From Mycogone perniciosa (lineage: Eukaryota > Ascomycota > Sordariomycetes > Hypocreales > Hypocreaceae), in NCBI GenBank assembly GCA_025331125.1, contig JAOALB010000208.1, forward strand, positions 1-64,000: DNA of 64,000 bases, written 5' to 3'. Positions 52,787 to 63,299 of the stretch are shown here, piece after piece; the stretch's first letter is position 1; every line of letters starts with the position of its first letter. Under the pieces are notes generated by a model. It was given only the letters and a program-made list of their open reading frames with translations, was not told the DNA's origin and did not search any database. The translations under genes and the position numbers were made by a program.

Positions 52787-55700
52787 GCAAGCTAAAGCTA
52801 TAGCTAAAGCTAAAGCTAAAGCTAAAGCTAAAGCTAAAGCTAGCCCTTTAGGATTCTATTCTTTTTAATTTTTATGTTTTGTGTACGCAATTTTAAATAT
52901 AAAAGTTTCCACATAATCTATAAAAAGACTTTAGGAGTTTCCCGCATATAGTTATATAATAAGAGAGATATTACTATCTCCCACGGCAATTTATTTAAAT
53001 TGTAAAGAATTCAAATGTGAAAAGTCAAATACTTTTCTTTTACTGTTAAACTGATTTTTAATAGATTTTATTTTCTCTAATTTATCTTTACTTAAAGATC
53101 CTTTATGAAGATCTTGAACAAGACATCAGTCTTTAAAAGCGAGATATTTAGAAGAATATAAAGGATAATTTTCAAAATATTTACGAAGTACTTCATGGCT
53201 TCTCGAGTTATGAGCCACTGCAGCAAAAGCATGAAATACTTTATCTTCAGTTTTTCTAGTTCTAGTATATAGATTAACAGTAAAAAAGGCAGCAATTTCA
53301 CTCATAATGTTAAAAAAACTAGATCCTCCTTGCTCTAAAGTAACCTCTCTTGAATAATTTTGTTTTACTTCTATACGGAAAGAAGTTTGAACGCTTGTTC
53401 TTAAAAATACTCCATTTTTCTTACGATCGTAAACAGTTATACCAAAACATCCGTCAGCATCTGTAAATCCAGCTAATCAACTATTACTTTCTAAAGAAGA
53501 GGAGTCTAAACCTAATAACGGTATAGAACTATTATCTTTTTGATTTATTCAATTAATAGCTCTATGTAATGCTTCTATTTTTGGTGTACGCATATACCCG
53601 TTAATTAAATTAATTATTTTTAATACTTCTTGTTTAGCCAAAATTTGTAGTAAGACATGTCCTGCGCTAGATCTGTCTATTACTTTACCTACTTTTAATT
53701 CAGTACATAATTTTTCAGCTAAAGGTTTATCGTGTATATTAAAAGCAATAATAATTCTTGGCCTGTACTCCTGTTTTTGTGTATTTTTATCATGTACAGC
53801 TATATGTCCATCACCTTCTATCAATCCTGCTAAATAAGGTGCAAAAGGAGAAGAAGAATATTTTCTAATTTGAACATAAGATACATGATTAAAATGAGTA
53901 TTTCCAAAAAGATTAGTTGTTTTATTTGCGAAGCACAAACATCTCTGAGGAGTACTTTTATTGTGTAAGGTAGAACTAGTTTTTGTGAAAACTTTACAAT
54001 TTTTTTCTTTACCTAAAGATCATAATATTACAAACATTCCAATTGTTAAGAAAGCATCCCCTACTCTATTAGTTAAAAATGCTGATAAAGAACTTTGGTT
54101 AGCTGCAATTCTAGTAAATCAGAAACTAACTAAAAGGTATGAACAAACTCCAACACCTTCTCATCCTACAAACATTAATAGATAATTATTACCAGTTACT
54201 AAGATAATCATCATAAAAGTGAATAAACTTAAATAACTAAAAAATCTTTGGTTGTGAGGATCATGACTCATATATCCAATAGAGTAAAAGTGAACTAAAG
54301 AACTAATCACTAATACAGGTATTAACATAGAACAACCTTAATTAACTAATTAAAAAAAGAGATTTTTATCTATATATAACTTATTTTAATAAAAACTATA
54401 AAGAATAACCTTCTTTATAATTCAAGAGTTTACCCCTGTGCGTAGGGTTATCCGCTGTGTGTAGCTTAATGGATTATCCTTCCTCTTTACGATATCACAC
54501 TCGTTATAAGGTCCGACTGTACATTTGGACAGACATTTCAGCCTTACCCCGGTGAACCAGTCTGTAGCGACATTTACAACTGCCGACGGTCTAATACAAG
54601 GACGTCCTTGACCGTTTTCACCTATTTTTTCTGCAAGTATAGAACTGTTCGATTGTAATCTTACTCAGTTCCTTAATTTTTTTTTTAATATATAAATATT
54701 ACCACCCACCTCTCCGCTACATAATACGTTTATTTAATTAAAAACAGCAATTCTTCTTATTTTGTTATTTTTTATTTCTAAATATTGTTCTGGATTTAAG
54801 CCTATAGAATCTAAATGTTTACTTAGAGTATCAGGATAAACTTCTACAATTAATCCTGCTTCTTGTAAAGTATTTGCTAGCACGATTTCGTTATTTGGTT
54901 TACAAATTTCATACACACAGCTAACTTGTTGATGTAATATTTTATTAGTTAAGATATCTATTTGTCTTCCGTCAAATAAATATTTTACAGTAGGATTAAT
55001 ATTTATTAATTTATCTAATTCCTCTTTACTTAGTATTTCTACTGGTTTTATATTTGTAGACAATCTATAATTATTCATATTATATGATAATTTTAAGATT
55101 ATTTCTTTCATTCCATCTATTCTATGAATTCCATTATATATTGCAATACAAATAATTTGAAAATCCGCAAAATCTAGTCCTTTTTTACTTAAAAACTCCA
55201 TTTCACTAAAAAATGGTATTAAATAATTATGTAATACTCTAATATTTTTTATTATTAAAGATACACTAGCTTTACTATTTTCTTTAGAATTACTCTTAGT
55301 TATAGATATAATAGATGAATTTATTAATTTAAACATAGAATATTTATCAAATCCTAAGTTATTCTCTAAAAATTCTTTTATTTTTACTAATACTGGCAAT
55401 TGTGCAGCATGTAATTCTATAGCAATAGTTGGTACTAGGTTGTCTCTTCTGATAAAAAAAGATCCATCTCCTTCTATAAATCCCAATAATCAATATTTAT
55501 TAATTACTATCTCATTAGGTCTATCGAAATTAACTCTTTTCTTATTCATACTTTCTTTTAATTTTATAATATCATCTTTAATAATATCTATTTTATTATT
55601 TTCATCTTTATTATTATAAATATTAAAAGCTTTCTTAAAGGCTAAATAATCTAAATATTTAGTTGTATTAAGGTTATATTTATCGAATATTTGAATTAAT

Positions 55701-56455
55701 TTCTCGATTCCTTTTTTATCTGTTACATTAAATATATATTCATTTTTATAGCTTCTAACGTTACCTATGCTTAATTTTTCTTTAATTAGTTTTAATATAT
55801 TTGCATCATCACGATGTAATGCTATTTTGAACATAAATGAAAATTTAGATATTGAGACTTTATCATTTTTTCATAATGTATTTATAATAAAATTTGACTC
55901 AGCATCTGAAAAACCTACAAATCATTTTAAAAAATTATCATCTTCTCTAACCCCGGAGGGGTACGAATAATATTTATCTTGTTTTGTGCTATAAGATTTG
56001 GACAATATTCTGTTGTTTATATTTAATTTTCTAGAATAAGTATTTAATTGTAATGAAGAAGAAAAATTTGTGTTTTTAATTAACTTAAACATTTGTTTTA
56101 TTATATAAAAAAAACTATATGTTATAATTAGAAAAACTACCTTGCAGAGTTGGATTCTCACCAACACAGCTAATATTCATCATATATATGACGAATCCGC
56201 ACTATTTACTGTTAAACTATCAAATTGGAAGTTTCATACCATATTAAATGATTCACTATCTAATCATTTAAATAGGTTAATTGATATAGGATTATTATTA
56301 AATCCTACTTCAAAAAAGCTAACTATAGCTAATATTGTTGTTGTTATTATACTTAAACAACCTAAGATACGACTACCTGTCACACCGACTTTTCTACCAA
56401 AAAATCCGGATACTATAGACCCTAATAAAGGTAATATAATTATACTTAAATACAT
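50336..56455 (-). CDS. nad5: NADH dehydrogenase subunit 5 (4 exons, frameshifted end)
   Basis: Proton-pumping membrane subunit of complex I. Exons 56455..56208, 54332..54011, 52593..52447 and 51415..50336 give 598 aa ending EWIGPYGFGVVLF. Landmarks are FQFDSLTV-SMLIPVLVISSL, LMFVGWEGVGVCSYLLVSFW, WSLG-NLDYSTVFSLAPYI, MAMEG-PTPVSALIHAATM and HAFYKGLLFLGAGAVIHAV. The stop follows a run of four T; with three, the frame continues KASKTISGLGKGVVTDYAL, the conserved end. Start ATG overlaps the nad4L stop by one base (TAATG). Confidence 0.9.
51508..52446 (-). CDS. LAGLIDADG homing endonuclease in nad5 intron 3
   Basis: Fused to exon 3, 312 residues to TAA at 51508. Motifs are WFIGFVEGDGSFIINKNG near 52205-52260 and [16 protein letters not shown] near 51870-51915. 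The GC element at 51798-51816 adds WHAQAS in frame directly before LQKG, the same place as in the cox1 intron 5 protein. Confidence 0.87.
51798..51816. repeat. GC element inside the nad5 intron 3 ORF
   Basis: GGCTAGCTTGCGCATGCCA, near-identical to 33975-33994 and in the homologous place of a related ORF. Confidence 0.9.
52755..52848. repeat. Compound AGCTTT/GCA tandem repeat, copy C (inverted)
   Basis: On the plus strand it reads TGC/GCT triplets, TGCGCAAGCTAAAGCTATAG, then AAAGCT hexamers, and ends AAGGGCTA-like: the reverse complement of copies A and B. It lies between the P and Q core strands of nad5 intron 2. Confidence 0.95.
52991..54010 (-). CDS. LAGLIDADG homing endonuclease in nad5 intron 2
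   Basis: Fused to exon 2, 339 residues to TAA at 52991. Motifs are [17 protein letters not shown] near 53790-53840 and WLAGFTDADGCFGITV near 53435-53480. It shares MRTPKIEALHRAINW with the cox1 intron 2 and 4 proteins. Intact. Confidence 0.87.
54333..56207 (-). mobile_element. Group I intron 1 of nad5
   Basis: Splits SLTV-SMLIP; the exon ends ACAGT at 56208, the intron ends AGGTTG. The core at the 3' end has GACCGTCGGCAGTTG near 54575-54590, CGCTACAGACTGGTTCACC near 54552-54572 and ACAGTCGGACC near 54510-54520, the same unusual type as cob intron 2. Confidence 0.85.
54734..56092 (-). CDS. LAGLIDADG homing endonuclease in nad5 intron 1
   Basis: 452 aa from ATG 56092 to TAA 54734; the frame is open a little further upstream but not fused to exon 1. 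Motifs are WFVGFSDAESNFIINT near 55880-55925 and WLLGFIEGDGSFFIRR near 55455-55500. The C-terminal part has MNNYRLSTN and a TLQEAGLIVEVYPDTLSKHL module, as in the free-standing copies. Confidence 0.86.
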
Positions 56456-57664
56456 TATTTATATTCTATTGCAATACTTCCTCTTCGTTTTTCCCTTTAC
56501 CATAGGAATTAAATTCCCTTAGGATGGCTGGGTAATTCCATAACCTTTAAGTTATGCCTGACTATATCTTAAGCAAATAATTTATATAATAATTATTTAC
56601 CAACCTCCATTTAGTCGATGAACTGCACACCAATTATTGGCGCTTGGCTGCGGATTATCTATTGCATTTCTTTATACAAATCGTTTTTACCTTACAACGA
56701 GTCATTACCTGTTCCATTAATTACATTACTGTATTAACTTGGTAGATTTGTCTTTAAGAGTTTCCCGCAATTTGAAGGTTTTGCCTTTATATTTTAAAAT
56801 ATAAAGACTAGATGAAGGTTCACTCCACCTTTTTTGACCTAATTTCTCTTAAGCCTTAATCATCACCATGATTATTTTTAGTCTTATTATTCAAACCTGT
56901 AATTTGATTTTTTAATTGTAAAATTTGTTTCAAGCCATCTTCTTTTAAATGCTCTTTATTCTTAATAATTAAAGCAGCACGTTTAAAATCTAAGAAGTCC
57001 GAGTATTTTGATCCCCTTATACTATGTTGGTGGCATGCGCAAGCTAGCCAAGAAAAAAGGGATTATATTATTAACTACATGATCAATTTTTGTAACGATA
57101 AATTCACAAACCGAACGGTTTTTATATTTAGCAAGCTAGCCTACACATATCCACATCCAAAGAAATTTTCAAAGCTTTCTAATAAAGATAAATCTCTTGA
57201 ATCTTGAGCTATAGAAAAACACAATGAAGCAGCTATACCGCTTTTATGCAAAGCAGGCGTGCCTCAGAATTTTGAATAGTAATAAATCAAGGATCAATTG
57301 AATTATTTTTACAATTAGAAGAACACACTGTAGAATAATTTCTTATCCCTACAGGAGTTCTATTTACGAATCTTACAGGTAATTTACAAGAACTAAAGGA
57401 TAGACGGTTTGATTTAAGAGACGAAAGTCTATAAAAAGCTACTAAAATAGCTAAACCTATGGCAGATTCTGCACCAGCAACTACTATAATGTATATAGCA
57501 TATGTTTGTCCTATTATATCATCTAAATTAATAGAACTAACCAATATTAAGAATGTTATAGATAATAGCATTATTTCTATAGAAATAAGCATTAATATTA
57601 TATTTTTTCTGTTAAATACGAATCCTAAAATTCCTATTAAAAAAAGTACTAAAGTTAAACTCAT
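56455..57664 (-). CDS. nad4L: NADH dehydrogenase subunit 4L (2 exons)
   Basis: Small membrane subunit of complex I. Exons 57664..57426 and 56485..56455 join to exactly 89 aa, the usual length. It starts MSLTLVLFLIGILGFVFNRK, has VVAGAESAIGLAILVAFYRL, and after the splice ends RGSIAIEYK. Its TAA shares one base with the nad5 ATG, as in most Pezizomycotina, so the two are co-transcribed. Confidence 0.95.
56860..57425 (-). pseudogene. LAGLIDADG endonuclease remnant (nad4L intron)
   Basis: Opens in frame from exon 1 with RNYSTVCSSNCKNNSIDPWF but the LAGLIDADG motif is missing; a GC element at 57241-57266 sits there. Later frames carry CFSIAQDSRDLSLLESFKIS, NRSVCEFIVTKIDHVVNNII and a normal family ending (KEHLKEDGLKQILQLKNQ). 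A second element, GGCATGCGCAAGCTAGCC, lies at 57032-57049. Inactive. Confidence 0.82.
57241..57266. repeat. GC element shared with the rnl intron
   Basis: CTTTTATGCAAAGCAGGCGT then GCCTCA, identical to 775-800. Both copies lie in decayed LAGLIDADG genes. Confidence 0.92.
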
Positions 57665-57787
57665 ATTTTAATCTAATATATACATCGAATTATTCAGAAT
57701 TATGATTATATACGTACATTTAAATTTAATTTTAAATATGTGTTTTTTTACGTATACTAGTACAGTTACTATATAAATGACTATACT

Positions 57788-57858
57788 AGAGGCATTATAG
57801 ATTCGAACTACAATTGTGATGTCCGTAGCATCAAGTTTTACCATTAAACTAATACCTC
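57788..57858 (-). tRNA. trnR: tRNA-Arg (ACG)
   Basis: Acceptor GAGGTAT/ATGCCTC, anticodon arm TGATG-CTACGGA-CATCA, anticodon ACG (CGN codons), T loop TTCGAAT. It lies between cox2 and nad4L. Confidence 0.92.
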
Positions 57859-57911
57859 TTTTATCCACTAAATGAATAAATATGTTCTTACTAATAATAA
57901 TTTGTTATAAA

Positions 57912-60900
57912 TTAAGCATTATAAAGTCAATGAACAAATTTGTCTATATTTACAGATTCTATAACTATAGGCATTGAACTATGAAGTATTCCACATATTT
58001 CTGAACACTGCGAATTCTCTCTACATTTATTTAATGTAATCGATAGATTTTTTCTTAGTATATTAAGAGAAGAAAATATTTTGAACTTTTATCTGGTTAT
58101 TTATAAGCAAAATAATAATCTTTATAAATTTTACCGTCTTTTAAACGAGTATTTAAAGATTTTCTGTGCGCAGCACTAATTTTATATTTAAAGTATCAAA
58201 GTATTTAATTGTATCTGTAATACTTTCAAATTCTTGTGGTGCTAGCTTGCGCATGCAACAAAAATTTTCTCCTTTTACTAATATGGATTTATTTTTTTTA
58301 TTAACTTTTAATAAATCTAAGTCTGTATCCTTTGGATTAGCAAGCGACTACTTTGAATTTTTTATATTCATCAATAATTAATCCTACTTCTTCAAAATTA
58401 TCAGGTAAAGCATTATCTGAGTATTTACATAAGAAATTATGAAACACTTTTTCATCTTTTATATATTTAGTAAGAGTGTCTCTTTTAATAGTTAAACCTA
58501 ATTCTCTTAAATACTCAATACAAGACGTTAAAGAATCAAAATTCAAAGTATGACCTCAAGAATCTACAAATGTATTTCCTTCTTTAATTTCTAATTCTAC
58601 TGAAATACTTCTACGAGTTCCTAATGTATACATATCTTGTCTTTCTTTTTGCATCATACCTACTAAATTTTCTATGGAAATATTGCTTGTTAAAGCAGTA
58701 GGAATAGGATAGCTTAATAGTAAGAATTTCTTCAGATATGGTATTTTAGAATCTACATATTTTTTACTAGTTTCAGTATGTATTTTTAATACTCTTTTGA
58801 ATTCAATTCTAGATTTAGCATGATAATAAAGAGTACTACATGTTAGATCATAAACATATACAGTATCCCCTTTAGATGATCCTGCATTAACAACTCTTAA
58901 TGTATTCAAGTTAAATTCTTTATTTAATAAATAATACTGTTCTAAAATTAAAGAGTCTTGATTACTAAATTTATTACTATCTAATTTAAAAATTACTAAT
59001 TTAAAAGCTTTTAGCCCTTCTTTGTGAAGTAAAGGTAAAAATTTACCCGCTAATGGAAAATCTCCTTTGAAATAGTAATCCATTCTACGTCTTAGTAAAT
59101 TAGATGAACCTACGTATTTATGATCTGTATTTTTATGTATAAAGATATATACACCAGAGAAACCTTTATATTTAGATTTACCTGTTAATTCATCTAAAAG
59201 TTTATGATTTTCCGATGTTGATATTGGAAGATCCACTTCAACACCTTTAACTTTTAATAATTCTTGTAATTTCGAGTCAGTAACTGATAAATTTTGATTT
59301 AATAATATTTTATTGATAACTGTCGAAGTAGTAGGTTTTTCACTATTGATATGCTCTAACGCTAAAGACTCTGGGTTATTTACCAAAGGTCTAATTGAAT
59401 TAATAGATCTACTTGTACTAAAACATCTAGTTAAAGATACAGCAGCTATAGAACTTAATCCAATACGTTTATCGAACATGAAGTGATTATTAAAAACACT
59501 TTTACTAATTGTATCATGCAAATACTACAATAGTCTTTCATATGAAAGACAAGTGCTTTCTGTGTTTGTATTCATTTATTTTTACATTAAATTAAGTTTA
59601 GCAAACTATTGTAGAGATCCCTAAATATAATTAACGAATTAATATATATCTATTTAACAAAAATATGAATATTCTTCATATTTTTCTGCACCCTTTCAGG
59701 TGGGGGCTGACTATACCTTAAGCATTATTAAGACTAATAATACCAACCACCGTCTAGTCGATGAACTGCATACCAAATATTTTATATTTGGTACTTGGCT
59801 GCGGATTGCCCATTGAATAATAAATCTTGATTTTACCATACCACGAGTCATTACCTGTGCCATAAGTTATGTTACCATACTTACTTGGTTAAGATTCCTT
59901 TAGGGGTTCCCCGCAATTTGATGATTTATAACCATAGGTTCACTACAGTTTTGGCCATTGTTCGATAAGACCATAGAATACACCTTCTCTGTTAATAAAT
60001 ACAGATACTTGATTTAGTCTACCAGGATATGCGTCACATTTTATACCTAAAGAAGGACAAGCGAAAGAATGTATAACATCTCCAGATGTTATAACGAATC
60101 TAATATGTGTTAATTCAGGAACTATTACTCTGTTATCAACTTCTAACATTCTTAATCCACCTTCTTCTAAGTCTGAATCAGGTACTATATAAGAATCAAA
60201 TTCTATAAATTCTTCGTTAGAATCTATGAAATCTGGATATTGGTAACTTCAATATCACTGATGTCCTTCAGCTATAATAGACATTGAAGGGTCGTTAACT
60301 TCGTCCATTAAATACAATAATTTGAAAGATGGGAATGCTATAAGTATTAATATAACAGCTGGTGTTATAGTTCAGATTAATTCTATTAATGTCAAAAACA
60401 TAAGTACTTTCATACTTAACTGGACTATATCTTACCATATATGTATACTTACATATAAGGTTTCCACGTGTAGTCTCTGAGGATCCCGCTAAGGTATTTA
60501 ATACCTGGGTGGTTTCCTGCTGATAATCCATTGTACATCCTTTAAGGTTGTCACTGATAAAGTATATGTTTATTAACTTTATAGTACTTAAAGGCTTTAG
60601 GAGTTTCCAGCATATAGTGGAATTTTTTTCATAGTTTTTTTAAGTTTATTTTGGAGTTCCACCAGTAAATTTATATCTGTCTTTAAATATTTGACCTGAA
60701 TTTATATACAGTCTTACAGTATTGCTACTAATTCCTAAAAATTTAGCTGCTCTTCTTATTGAAACAAAACTACCAATTAATTTAAATCCTTCTGAATCAC
60801 ATTTTTCATGTATGTAAACAAGATAACCTCTATTAGCACTCATTTTTAATAGAGTTTCTTCAGAATGTTTTCTACCTAAAGCTTTTTGTCTCATTAACTC

Positions 60901-63099
60901 TTTAGTTTCTTCACTATGAGTTTTACCAAATAAAGGATTATTTTCTAGCCTGCGGACAGATTTTTTTAAAGCCATCAATGCTTTAGTTTCTTCAGAATGA
61001 GTACGACCATATAAAGCAGATTTTTCTTTAACATAAATTCCTTTTAAAGATTTACTAATTTTTGTTTTAGTTTCTTCAGTAAGTTTATGACCTAAAGAAC
61101 TACCAGCTATTTTTAATGTATTGTACTTAGGATTTAATTTATCAAAATAATATTGTTCTCTTTCTGTTAAATTAGCTGTATCACAATATTCTAAAATCTC
61201 TAATGAAAAATTAGAATATCCGTATTTAATTAAAGCTCTACTTATTACAAGAGTATTTCTATTTCTTAAATAACTAATATGAAAATATTTTATAAATCTT
61301 TTGGCTAAATCTACTGATTGCCCAATGTATATATCATTTGTTAGTTTATTGGTCCATTTGTAAATTCCGGATTTATTTTTATTATCTTTTATAATTGATT
61401 TTTTCATAGAATAAGCATCTTCGTAAAACTTTCTACTATTAACTTCTGAAGAAGGCGTTGTACTGTAAAAACGTATATAATTTAGATTATTTAAAGTATT
61501 AAACTTAAAACACTTTTGAAAAGGCACTTCTTTACCATGGTTTAAGTATTTATGTGAAATAGGTGATCTTTTTGCTGCAAAATTTCTTATTATAGAGAAA
61601 AGTACTCATCCTACGCCAAATAAAATTATTACTAAGTAATACATGATGTTGTCATGTAATTCTACTAATCCTTCCATTTGCAATAAATAAAACCAAATTT
61701 AACTTTCTATTAGTTAATAACATAAAAATAACTGCAATACAAAACACCACTAATCCTCTAAAATTCTTCCTGTATTCATATTAGCTTTAATACGAATAAT
61801 TTGGTCTAATCCTTCTTCAGTATAGTGAGCTTTATTGCTAATTAATTCTGCTAAAGAGCAGAAGTCTTTAAAGTCTAAAGCTTTTATTCCTAAGATAGGA
61901 TATTTAATAAAGAAAGGAATCACTTTTTCAGTTAAGTTAGACGTTTTTGATACTCTGTACACTACTGCGTTTAAAGAATGTTTATAAATTTTTCCGCATT
62001 CTAAATATTCAGCAATGCAAGCCATTAGTTGTTTATCACGAACATGTTGATTGATTTGGAAGATCAATTCAATAAAAGCATTTGAGTTTTCTTTAGGGTT
62101 TCTAACTTTAACTCCAAATGATCCCTCTCCGCTAGTAAATCCAGCCAGTCATTGAGGATTATATATTGAGATGTTATTTCTCTCAGGTCTCATGACAGCT
62201 ATGATACCAGGAAAAGCTTCTTTTAATGCTTCAGATAAACCATTGTTTATAGATGCTCTAATTGCTATAATTTTACGTAAACCTTCAGGTGTTAAATGTT
62301 CTTTGTTAATAAGTAATAGGTAAGCTTGTTTAAATAAAGAATAATCTCCAAATTTTTGTGAAATCAATGGATATTTATCAAAGTGATCTATAACTAATTG
62401 TAAATCTTTAATAGAGAATACTCTGTATTGTATTGAAGCTGTACCTTGTGTATAAATCTCACCAACACCAAGATAATTTTTAATAGCTTCCAATATAAAT
62501 CTATCTTTTTTATGCAGACTTATAGCAAATCTTGGTTTGATTACTCAACCTGATTTAACATTATCACTTTTTGTTATACTTAGAACAAATGAACCTTCTG
62601 CGTCAGTAAAACCAGTTAAGAAATTAGGATCTATAATTAAATTAGTATTGTTTCCTCTACTATCATTAATAGATGATGTAGAATAATTTTTGTTATTATT
62701 AACTAATAGAGTAGTAAGGATTTTGTTACGATAACTTCTTTCGAAGCCCATTAGAGTACACCTTAACATTATATTACGTGATATAATGCAACTACCATCT
62801 ACTCTTTGCTCTTTTACAAATATATTTTCACTTATATTTGATTTAGATCCGCGATTGTCCATTTTTCTTTCGATCATCTCTTGGCTTGTTACTATACCTG
62901 AGTAATTACTTCAGCCACTCATATATTTTCATATATGGCTTAGTACCAAGAGCTTTAGGAGGTTCCCGGAATTTGGTAATTTAATCCCCATTAAGGATTT
63001 CCCAGATCCTTCAGGAAGAGGAGTAGCACTATCTTGAAAGTATATACCTCAAGCAACAGGTGCATCCATATATATAAATGAATTTAATATATTTTTCAT
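57912..63099 (-). CDS. cox2: Cytochrome c oxidase subunit 2 (4 exons)
   Basis: Copper-A subunit of complex IV. Exons 63099..63019, 61680..61534, 60392..59970 and 58010..57912 join to 750 nt and 249 aa. Start MKNILNSFIYMDAPVAWGIY; joins give FQDSATP-QMEGLVELHDNI, HKYLNHG-TLIELIWTITPA and NREGVFYG-QCSEICGILHSS. Copper ligands are visible: HSFACPSLGIKCDA and CSEICGILHSSMP. The last exon starts inside the copper loop. Confidence 0.95.
58011..59969 (-). mobile_element. Group I intron 3 of cox2
   Basis: Splits VFYG-QCSEI; the exon ends TATGGT at 59970, the intron ends AATTCG. The core precedes the ORF: CAAATTGCGGGGAACC near 59905-59922, GGCAATCCGCAGCCAAGTAC near 59785-59805, GTTCATCGACTAGACGG near 59749-59767 and AAGGTATAGTCAGCCC near 59705-59721. 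Confidence 0.9.
58337..59479 (-). CDS. GIY-YIG homing endonuclease in cox2 intron 3
   Basis: About 380 residues from ATG 59479 (MFDKRIGLSS); a TTG 14 codons earlier is possible. The catalytic motif is SGVYIFIHKNTDHKYVGSSN near 59100-59160. The C-terminal module has LTSCIEYLRELGLTIKRDTL. The last codons (VVAC) and the stop fall in a GC-element tail at 58328-58352; family-like sequence (NKKNKSILVKGENF) continues beyond, so the protein has been shortened. Confidence 0.83.
60646..61533 (-). CDS. GIY-YIG homing endonuclease in cox2 intron 2
   Basis: Fused to exon 2, 295 residues to TAA at 60646. It has SGIYKWTNKLTNDIYIGQS near 61310-61370, EREQYYFDKLNPKYNTL and SSLGHKLTEETKTKIS, then several HSEETK-type NUMOD3 repeats (GRTHSEETKALM, GKTHSEETKELM, GRKHSEETLLKM). 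KKSVRRLEN at 60941-60966 is an insertion between repeats. The C-terminus has RRAAKFLGISSNTVRLYI. Intact. Confidence 0.88.
   Translation of the reverse strand, partial: KEVPFQKCFKFNTLNNLNYIRFYSTTPSSEVNSRKFYEDAYSMKKSIIKDNKNKSGIYKWTNKLTNDIYIGQSVDLAKRFIKYFHISYLRNRNTLVISRALIKYGYSNFSLEILEYCDTANLTEREQYYFDKLNPKYNTLKIAGSSLGHKLTEETKTKISKSLKGIYVKEKSALYGRTHSEETKALMALKKSVRRLENNPLFGKTHSEETKELMRQKALGRKHSEETLLKMSANRGYLVYIHEKCDSEGFKLIGSFVSIRRAAKFLGISSNTVRLYINSGQIFKDRYKFTGGTPK
60941..60966. repeat. Mobile in-frame insertion, copy 2
   Basis: Same sequence as 24222-24247 (TTTTCTAGCCTGCGGACAGA then T run). Confidence 0.88.
61681..63018 (-). mobile_element. Group I intron 1 of cox2
   Basis: Splits DSATP-QMEGL; the exon ends ACTCCT at 63019, the intron ends TTTATTG. 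Core sequence overlaps the N-terminal part of the ORF, with AAATTCCGGGAACCTCC near 62958-62976, AGAGCAAAGAGTAGATGG and AAGGTGTACTCTAATGG near 62755-62815, as in the nad4 intron. Confidence 0.85.
61750..63018 (-). CDS. LAGLIDADG homing endonuclease in cox2 intron 1
   Basis: Fused to exon 1, 422 residues to TAG at 61750. It opens with translated core including KEQRVDGS ... LRCTLMG. Motifs are FLTGFTDAEGSFVLSITKSD near 62575-62630 and WLAGFTSGEGSFGVKVRNPK near 62095-62155. It is close to the nad4 intron protein. Intact. Confidence 0.88.
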
Positions 63100-63150
63100 G
63101 AAAAATTATAATATAAAATTTCTGATTATAAATAGAATTGTTTTTTTTTA

Positions 63151-63180
63151 TAGCATAGCTTGCGCTACAAGGTATGCGCA
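63151..63180. repeat. GC element pair flanking atp9, copy 1
   Basis: TAGCATAGCTTGCGCTACAA then GGTATGCGCA, identical to 63691-63720. The two copies bracket atp9. Confidence 0.95.
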
Positions 63181-63299
63181 CGAATTTTTTTTAGTCTATT
63201 CTAATAACCCTCCCACCACGACCATTATATAAATACATATGTTTATATAATAATTATATATTTTGTAATAAAAAGTTTTCTTAAATTTAAGAAATCTAA

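Larger units (their letters stand above)
52594..54010 (-). mobile_element. Group I intron 2 of nad5
   Basis: Splits WSLG-NLDYST; the exon ends TTAGGT at 54011, the intron ends GTATTTG. The core follows the ORF: GCGGGAAACTCC near 52930-52943, GGACAATCCGCAGGAAAC near 52718-52735, CAGAGACTACACG near 52675-52688 and AAGATATAGTCCAG near 52621-52634. The inverted compound repeat sits in the peripheral loop between the first two. Confidence 0.9.
56486..57425 (-). mobile_element. Group I intron of nad4L
   Basis: Splits FYRL-RGSIA; the exon ends AGACT at 57426, the intron ends AAAACG. Core: AAATTGCGGGAAACTC near 56758-56776, AATCCGCAGCCAAGCGCC near 56638-56658, GTTCATCGACTAAATGG near 56609-56627 and AAGATATAGTCAGGC near 56560-56574. 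Confidence 0.9.
60393..61533 (-). mobile_element. Group I intron 2 of cox2
   Basis: Splits KYLNHG-TLIEL; the exon ends CATGGT at 61534, the intron ends TTTTTG. The core follows the ORF: CAGAGACTACACGTGG near 60465-60480 and AAGATATAGTCCAG near 60420-60433. Confidence 0.9.

Noticed and set aside
56142..56522. Plus-strand ORF of 126 codons
   Set aside because: Antisense to nad5 exon 1 and nad4L exon 2; composition follows the opposite strand.
57668..57868. Minus-strand ORF of 66 codons
   Set aside because: It overlaps trnR(acg) completely at one end and the nad4L upstream spacer; no family resemblance.
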